This document shows, in pieces, positions 30,351 to 34,943 of a stretch of 34,943 bases of DNA. The stretch covers positions 1 to 34,943 of the forward strand of contig JAUCGI010000049.1 of NCBI GenBank assembly GCA_030378035.1. Direction: 5' to 3'. The notes under the pieces are model-generated. The model was given only the letters and a program-made list of their open reading frames with translations. It did no database searches and was not told the origin of the DNA. Position 1 is the stretch's first letter. Each line of letters begins with the position of its first letter. This DNA is from Desulfobacterales bacterium HSG2. Lineage in GTDB: Bacteria; Desulfobacterota; Desulfobacteria; Desulfobacterales; 4be13. The translations under genes were made by a program, and so were the position numbers.

Positions 30351-30720
30351 TCAGGTGTCATATTTGATGTCCAGTTCCAAAAGATAAGGAGCGACAAAAC
30401 CCGCGTATTCTTTTTTCTTTTCATCCGGCAAATCTTTCCATCCGGTGACTCTTCCACGACATTTATCCGCACCGCACAGACATTTCGGCGGGAAATGATC
30501 AACGCTGTAATTCCTCATGGCATAATCGAAAGTTATTTCCTCACTGACAGCGATATCACATATCGCCACCAAGTCATGAGCACCTGTCTCGTTTACCCTG
30601 ATGCCGCTGTTAGGATCACAGGAATGGTTCACTTTGCTCATCAGTCCTGCATGCAGGGCATATTTGTCTTCTCCTAATTTATTTATACAGGATGCAGGTA
30701 TCCCACCTCTCGCACAGCAA
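30351..30720 (-). pseudogene. SET-domain protein, C-terminal half only
   Basis: The catalytic half of a SET-domain lysine methyltransferase-like protein: VNHSCDPNSGI (the NHxCxPN motif), DIAVSEEITFDYAM (the EE-x-x-x-DY motif), and post-SET cysteines in KCLCGADKCRG. The C-terminal GWKDLPDEKK and YLLELD complete the family pattern. The frame stays open upstream of the ATG at 30641, giving NKLGEDKYALHAGLM, and is lost near 30720, so the SAM-binding N-terminal half is missing. It ends 30 bases from the stop of the ATPase gene on the same strand. As it stands it should be inactive. Confidence 0.7.
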
Positions 30721-30750
30721 GGATATCCGAACCGGATTTGCCAGCATAAG

Positions 30751-32493
30751 TTAGGACATCAGCCAGCGTCTGTCCGAGCTCCATGCGATCCCGTGTTTCC
30801 TCAGATACGCAAGGGTGTTTTTGTAAAACCCGCTCACGGAGAAGACAAACAGCACACTCCTGCCGATATCCTCAAGCCTTCCCAGTTCCTCTGCTTTTTC
30901 CTGAAACGCCTTCGCCTCTTTCACGCTGAATTTTGCCTTTCTGTTTTTCACCTCTCCGATCAGGGAATATCCCTCCTCCTCTTCTTCGGGCCTGGCAAGG
31001 ATGTCAATCTGAAATTCCAGCTTGTGGAGCGGCGGGGAGTGATAGGACCAGACACTCCGATATTCCGTGAATTCAAAATCGGACGGAAGGTTTTCCATCA
31101 TTGACATGAACCGGTCATTCTCCCCGAACGCCTCGGTTTTCAGGCGGCTGATGATCACAAATTCGGCGAAGGCGCCCTTGTACCGGCCGTATTCCCCTCT
31201 GAGCCGCTCGTATTTCTCGCTGATTTCCTCAAACAGCCGTCTGTACTCCTCCGGGGCCTCACGGGTGACGAACTCGTCAATATCCTCAGCATAGGTCCGT
31301 CTGAAAACCTTGTCAAATATGTTGTCCTGGACTCCTCTGTATCTGCCGTAGTGTTCCTCTATGATGTCGGCTCTGAACAGCGCCCTGAATTTTTTCTCCA
31401 GTTCCGAATCGCTCATGTCGATTCCGAGCTTTCGCTTGAGCTCCTTCCGGGCCATAAATCTGTGCCGTTCCTTTGAGAGATACAGGACCATATCCTTTGC
31501 ATGAACATCGTTGATCCGTGAGAATGCGGAATCGAGATATTCCATCCATATCGTGTTAATGACGCCGTCCAGGTTCAGGGTTTCAAATTCGAGGGTCTTC
31601 CGGACCCCGCGGACAGTTGTCAGGTCTTTCCCGGGATATTTCGACTGAAACAGGGCGCTGATGTAGAACGGATTTCCCTTCGCCATCTTTGCGATGAGAA
31701 AAGCGGTCTCCTCTGTCACCGGAACATTCAGGAGAAGAGAATATTTGTAAATCATCTCAGCCGACTCCTCTTCGGGCATTTCCCCGAGGGGATATTTGAC
31801 AAATCTGCCGGGGAGGTATTTGCTCAGATCGTCCATGAGCCACCCCACCCAGCTACCGGTGACAAGGAGGGGCGCTATCCTGTATTCGCAGGTGTGCAGG
31901 TAGCTTCCGGCAAGATTTTTCGCCCGCCGGGTCTTTTCTTTGTCCCAGAATATGAATCGGTTGATGAACTGGAATTCGTCAATCATCTGAACCGCACGCT
32001 CGTCAGCATGTTCGGCGATTCCCCGCGGTGCCTTCCGCGCGATCTCCCAAAGACTGTCTGTGTCTTCCTCCTGATACGCTTTATGCATGACCCTGATCAT
32101 TTTTGTCAGATAACCGAGTCCCTCTTTTTCAGATATTTCTGATGCCTCATCCAGGGTCCTCACTCTATCCGATAAAAGATACTCTCGGTTCCGGGTTTTA
32201 AATGCGACATACTGATAGATAAATGTGAGAAAGAAATCTTTGGCAAAATCGCCGATCCACCGATCCGTCTGCCTGATCCCGAAATAAAACGGGATGACCT
32301 TGTCATTTTTTTCAAAGATCATGTTGAATAATCTTTGCAACAACACGGTCTTGCCTGTCTTTCTTCGGGAAAGAATTGCGGTGCTCTGGGAAACTTCCCG
32401 TTTTATTCCGTCAGTCCAGTCCAGAAAGTGCGCCAGTTCTTTTCTCCTCCCGGCAAACAGGTCGCCGATTTTTTCTTTAAGCCAGATTTGCAT
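30751..32493 (-). CDS. AAA/STAND-type ATPase with C-terminal PD-(D/E)XK-like domain
   Basis: A 580-residue protein. The N-terminal ATPase has a Walker A, SRRKTGKTVL (42-51), a Walker B-like VQMIDEFQFI near 167-176, and a sensor-like LLVTGSWVGWL. The middle (about 330-430) looks like a winged-helix region with HRFMARKELKRKLGI. The C-terminus has FQIDILARPEE and SLIGEVKNRKAKFS, an (I)D...ExK arrangement typical of the PD-(D/E)XK fold in archaeal-type ATPase families (DUF234-like). The start has a GGAGG site about 10 bases upstream. These proteins are lineage-expanded and often viewed as mobile or defence-linked; no specific function is known. Its right-hand neighbour is a second ATPase-nuclease-like gene on the same strand. 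Confidence 0.82.
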   Translation of the reverse strand: MQIWLKEKIGDLFAGRRKELAHFLDWTDGIKREVSQSTAILSRRKTGKTVLLQRLFNMIFEKNDKVIPFYFGIRQTDRWIGDFAKDFFLTFIYQYVAFKTRNREYLLSDRVRTLDEASEISEKEGLGYLTKMIRVMHKAYQEEDTDSLWEIARKAPRGIAEHADERAVQMIDEFQFINRFIFWDKEKTRRAKNLAGSYLHTCEYRIAPLLVTGSWVGWLMDDLSKYLPGRFVKYPLGEMPEEESAEMIYKYSLLLNVPVTEETAFLIAKMAKGNPFYISALFQSKYPGKDLTTVRGVRKTLEFETLNLDGVINTIWMEYLDSAFSRINDVHAKDMVLYLSKERHRFMARKELKRKLGIDMSDSELEKKFRALFRADIIEEHYGRYRGVQDNIFDKVFRRTYAEDIDEFVTREAPEEYRRLFEEISEKYERLRGEYGRYKGAFAEFVIISRLKTEAFGENDRFMSMMENLPSDFEFTEYRSVWSYHSPPLHKLEFQIDILARPEEEEEGYSLIGEVKNRKAKFSVKEAKAFQEKAEELGRLEDIGRSVLFVFSVSGFYKNTLAYLRKHGIAWSSDRRWLMS

Positions 32494-32647
32494 TTTGTTT
32501 TTCCTCCCACCTGTTTTTATCAGGTTTTTCGGTCTCTGCCAGCTTCCGGTTTTCCGTCTCGTACAAGAGGTGAGGGATTGTTGACGAGCAACCCCCTCTT
32601 GCGTATGAGATTATAAGACTCCATTTTCAAATTTCCATTTTCAAATT

Positions 32648-34213
32648 TCAAGCCGTTTTCCATTCCGACACATTCCGCTTCTCACTGTCAAAATTGATTC
32701 CCATGAGAATAATTTTTTTTCCGAGCTGCCTGTACTGATCCGCGTACCCTTTTTCCCGGATCTGGTCAATGCCCGCCCGGGCGCTCTGGTCGCATTTGAA
32801 TTCGATGACATAAATTTTGTCCGGAAACTCCACCACCAGATCGATCCGCCCCTCGCAGCTCATTATCTCGCTCCGGGCATTCACTCCGGATGCGCACACC
32901 ATCAGGTAAAAGACGGTGTGAAAATAGGCTTCGTCCCGCTTTGTCTCCAGCGCATATGGGATGGATGCGAATATGGCGGACATGGTTTCAATGAACGCCT
33001 CGTATTTTTCCTGACGAAGATAACCGGCCAGCAGGACGAAGCGTGACCTGTCCCTGAGACCTCTGGTCCAGGAATAAAAAAGGATTTCCAGAAACGAGGT
33101 CTTCACCTCCTGATTCGGATAGTTGAAGGTGTAAAGCCTTCCGGCCACATCCCTGATGGTGACGTATCCGGTCTGAAACAGGAGGGCCTCGGGCCTGAGA
33201 TCCTCTATTTCGTAAGTGCTGAAGACGGCTTCCGTTGCCCGCATGGTTTCGATTTCCGGCAGATGCCAGCCGGTCTCCCTCAGAAGATTCACCAGGAATG
33301 TGGGCGTTCCGGTCTCAAACCAGTAGTTCCTGAAGTCCCTCTGTTTGAGCGCGGACAGGACCGAGAACGGATTGTACATCCGGATACCGCGTTTTGAAAA
33401 ACGGTATCCGTCATAATGCCATTCGAGCATTTTCATGATTTCATTTTCCGGAATCCCGGTCTTTTCGGAAAACAGTCTGACATGAGGCGGGAAATATGCT
33501 CCGAGTTCCTCCCGCGTATAACCCAGCATGTCCGCATACGTCTCCGCCATGGTCATATCCTCGAGATTGTTGAGTTCCGAAAAAATCGAGACCCTGCTGA
33601 ATTTGGACACCCCCGTGATGAAAACCAGACGCAGGGCCGGCGAGACATGGCCGCCCTTGATGACGCCGAAAAAATATTTCAGAATGTCCCGGTTCGCCTT
33701 TGCAGTCTCCAGGGCCTCTTCGCCTTTTCCCAGATGATCGATCAGGGGTTTGTCGTATTCGTCGATCAGAATGACGACGGATGTTCCGGTTTTGTGACAC
33801 AGTCCGAGAATCAGTTCCCTGAACTGTCCTTTCAATAAAGAGGATTTTAACCGGATTTCGTTTTTCCGGGCATGGTCCTGAAGATTTTCTTCCAGCCCCA
33901 GCTTCAGATTCTCCGGCGTGTCATGGCTGATTTCATTGAAATCCAGAAGCACCACCGGATGCGGTTTCCATTCCCATTCCGTGTTCTCTGCTATCCACAG
34001 CCCGTCAAAGAGCTCCTTTTTTCCCCGGAACAGAGACCGCAACGTCGAGACAGTGAGGGATTTTCCGAACCTGCGGGGACGGGATAGGAAATAAAATCCC
34101 TGATCCGGTCTGATCATTTCATAAATATGCCGGGTTTTGTCCACATATACGAAGTTGCCGGTTCTCATTCGTTCAAAATTCTGCACCCCTATGGGAAGAA
34201 ACGGTTCGTTCAT
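32648..34213 (-). CDS. AAA-ATPase_like/PD-(D/E)XK nuclease superfamily protein (DUF1703-type)
   Basis: A 521-residue protein of the large AAA-ATPase_like plus PDDEXK_9 family. The hallmark opening, PIGVQNFERMRTGNFVYVDK, is followed by Walker A-like RPRRFGKSLTVSTL (45-58), Walker B VVILIDEYDKPLIDHL (about 147-162), then FITGVSKFSRVSIFSELNNL. At the C-terminus GRIDLVVEF and KIYVIEFKCD (about 462-482) form the D...ExK nuclease-like site, followed by YADQYRQLGKKIILMGINF. Family members are usually multicopy, fast-evolving and of unknown role. A good AAGGAG ribosome site supports the start at 34213. Length is normal and the gene looks intact. A 154-base gap separates it from the ATPase to the left, so co-transcription is possible. 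Confidence 0.9.
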   Translation of the reverse strand: MNEPFLPIGVQNFERMRTGNFVYVDKTRHIYEMIRPDQGFYFLSRPRRFGKSLTVSTLRSLFRGKKELFDGLWIAENTEWEWKPHPVVLLDFNEISHDTPENLKLGLEENLQDHARKNEIRLKSSLLKGQFRELILGLCHKTGTSVVILIDEYDKPLIDHLGKGEEALETAKANRDILKYFFGVIKGGHVSPALRLVFITGVSKFSRVSIFSELNNLEDMTMAETYADMLGYTREELGAYFPPHVRLFSEKTGIPENEIMKMLEWHYDGYRFSKRGIRMYNPFSVLSALKQRDFRNYWFETGTPTFLVNLLRETGWHLPEIETMRATEAVFSTYEIEDLRPEALLFQTGYVTIRDVAGRLYTFNYPNQEVKTSFLEILFYSWTRGLRDRSRFVLLAGYLRQEKYEAFIETMSAIFASIPYALETKRDEAYFHTVFYLMVCASGVNARSEIMSCEGRIDLVVEFPDKIYVIEFKCDQSARAGIDQIREKGYADQYRQLGKKIILMGINFDSEKRNVSEWKTA

Positions 34214-34677
34214 GGCTTTCTCCTTATCAGAAAATAATGAAAATTGCTAAGATTTACGATTTTTATCCGTCTGATCACAAACGTAAATCACGAACACTTC
34301 ACCCGCCGCAATTGTGCTCTTTCATTTATTCCAAGCATTCACTTATTGTCGGCGATTCCTATATCACTCTTTTTGGCCTCGAAAAGATGCTTATTGGCAA
34401 TTTCACAACACTTTCATTGAGCAAAGCTGATAATGTCCGCTTTTGCCAATAAACTCTGCAATCGTAGGTAAATCAACACTGACATGCCCTGACTACGGTG
34501 CAATAAAAGGGGGATGTGACAGGTTCATATGTGCTTTCAGATCATCGGCCAGCCTCGTTATTGGGCTCCCTAAATCCGTTATAATCAGTCCATTTTTATT
34601 TTTTACACCGGATGTCAAAAATGAGCTGACACAAAAGCCGCTGAAAGATTTGGATTCACATAAAATCGGCCCGGCTT
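34214..34677. other. Gap with a repeat arm, no complete gene
   Basis: Six-frame reading shows only short, unconvincing frames. At 34566-34588 the ccctaaatccgttataatca arm of the 6440-6749 family is present without a partner. There is an ordinary AT-rich leader next to the ATPase start at 34213. A decayed gene on the minus strand cannot be excluded (for example a KLPISIFSRPKRVI-like stretch near 34360-34410), but I cannot support it. Confidence 0.4.
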
Positions 34678-34943
34678 TTATGAAGTTTCACTGCTCTGCA
34701 CTTCTTCTTGTATATTCTTTTTTCTTCTGGCCCCTAAAAGTCTTCCCTCCGCAGCGGAAAATCCCAAAACAATAAATAGGATTGATAATGCAATATCGGT
34801 TGCCTTATCGATAGATTTCGACAAATTTCCTTCAGGAATAATTAATTCTGCCAAGATTTCTATAAAAATTACCAAAAAAATTGAGAGAAAGGTATTCCAA
34901 AGAATGAATATCCCAAATCTGCGTAGTGCTGATGGATATATAT
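34678..34943 (-). CDS. Incomplete membrane protein at the window edge
   Basis: The minus-strand frame is open from the window end (34943) to the stop at 34678, so the 5' end lies outside. The visible part has a hydrophobic helix (FGIFILWNTFLSIFLVIFIE), a polar loop with PEGNLSKSIDKATD, a second helix (IALSILFIVLGF), and a basic tail ending QEEVQSSETS. This suggests a small inner-membrane protein of at least 88 residues. A TTG at 34875 could start a shorter form, but the upstream residues look native. Family unknown. Confidence 0.55.
   Translation of the reverse strand, partial: IYPSALRRFGIFILWNTFLSIFLVIFIEILAELIIPEGNLSKSIDKATDIALSILFIVLGFSAAEGRLLGARRKKNIQEEVQSSETS

Overview
The window looks like an accessory, repeat-loaded stretch of a bacterial chromosome. 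Several features are compatible with a Desulfobacterota-type (sulfate-reducer-like) genome such as Desulfonema: a stand-alone FMN-binding glutamate synthase-like protein, a PAC2 protein, a TraB protein, a KptA-like protein, AAA/PD-(D/E)XK proteins, and many short palindromic repeats. That assignment is inference; no ribosomal or other taxonomic marker is present. Base composition switches sharply. AT-rich blocks (about 1-5000, 13765-16740, 19610-21314) hold defence-type genes, and GC-richer blocks hold the metabolic and housekeeping genes, which suggests horizontal acquisition of the former.

Left third (1-9000): a graveyard of defence and toxin-antitoxin genes. In order there is a decayed AAA ATPase plus DUF4435 pair (PARIS-like) interrupted by a 112-bp MITE; an apparently intact AAA15 ATPase with an overlapping small partner; a group II intron 3' relic; a GrpB-family gene inside an inverted repeat, followed by an integron attC-like site; a decayed RelE-type toxin with its antitoxin; a truncated nucleotidyltransferase fused in frame to a Panacea-domain antitoxin; and a HaeII-family restriction endonuclease whose 3' end is cut by a 310-bp element, followed by a zinc-ribbon DNA methyltransferase.

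Middle (9000-21900): a periplasmic binding protein gene with a stop codon at the signal-peptide boundary; a truncated HAMP sensor; a secreted serpin; an SLC13-type permease; a 991-residue N6-adenine methyltransferase or type IIG-like enzyme; mannose-6-phosphate isomerase; a rhomboid protease; a convergent DUF262-HEPN module on the minus strand; and a tRNA-Lys(CTT) with its terminator.

Right part (21900-34943): a KptA-like protein lacking both usual histidine motifs, the glutamate synthase-like enzyme, PAC2, TraB, a truncated SET-domain gene, two AAA-ATPase/nuclease-like proteins, and an incomplete membrane-protein gene at the window edge.

The most striking theme is small repeats. At least four MITE-like families are visible, several with terminal inverted repeats and target duplications. 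Two insertions can be undone on paper, and doing so restores or extends a reading frame. Others are nested, create protein tails, or have conserved arms with unrelated palindromic cores. The strongest candidate functional systems are the AAA15 plus small-protein pair, the DUF262 plus HEPN pair, and the HaeII-like R-M locus.
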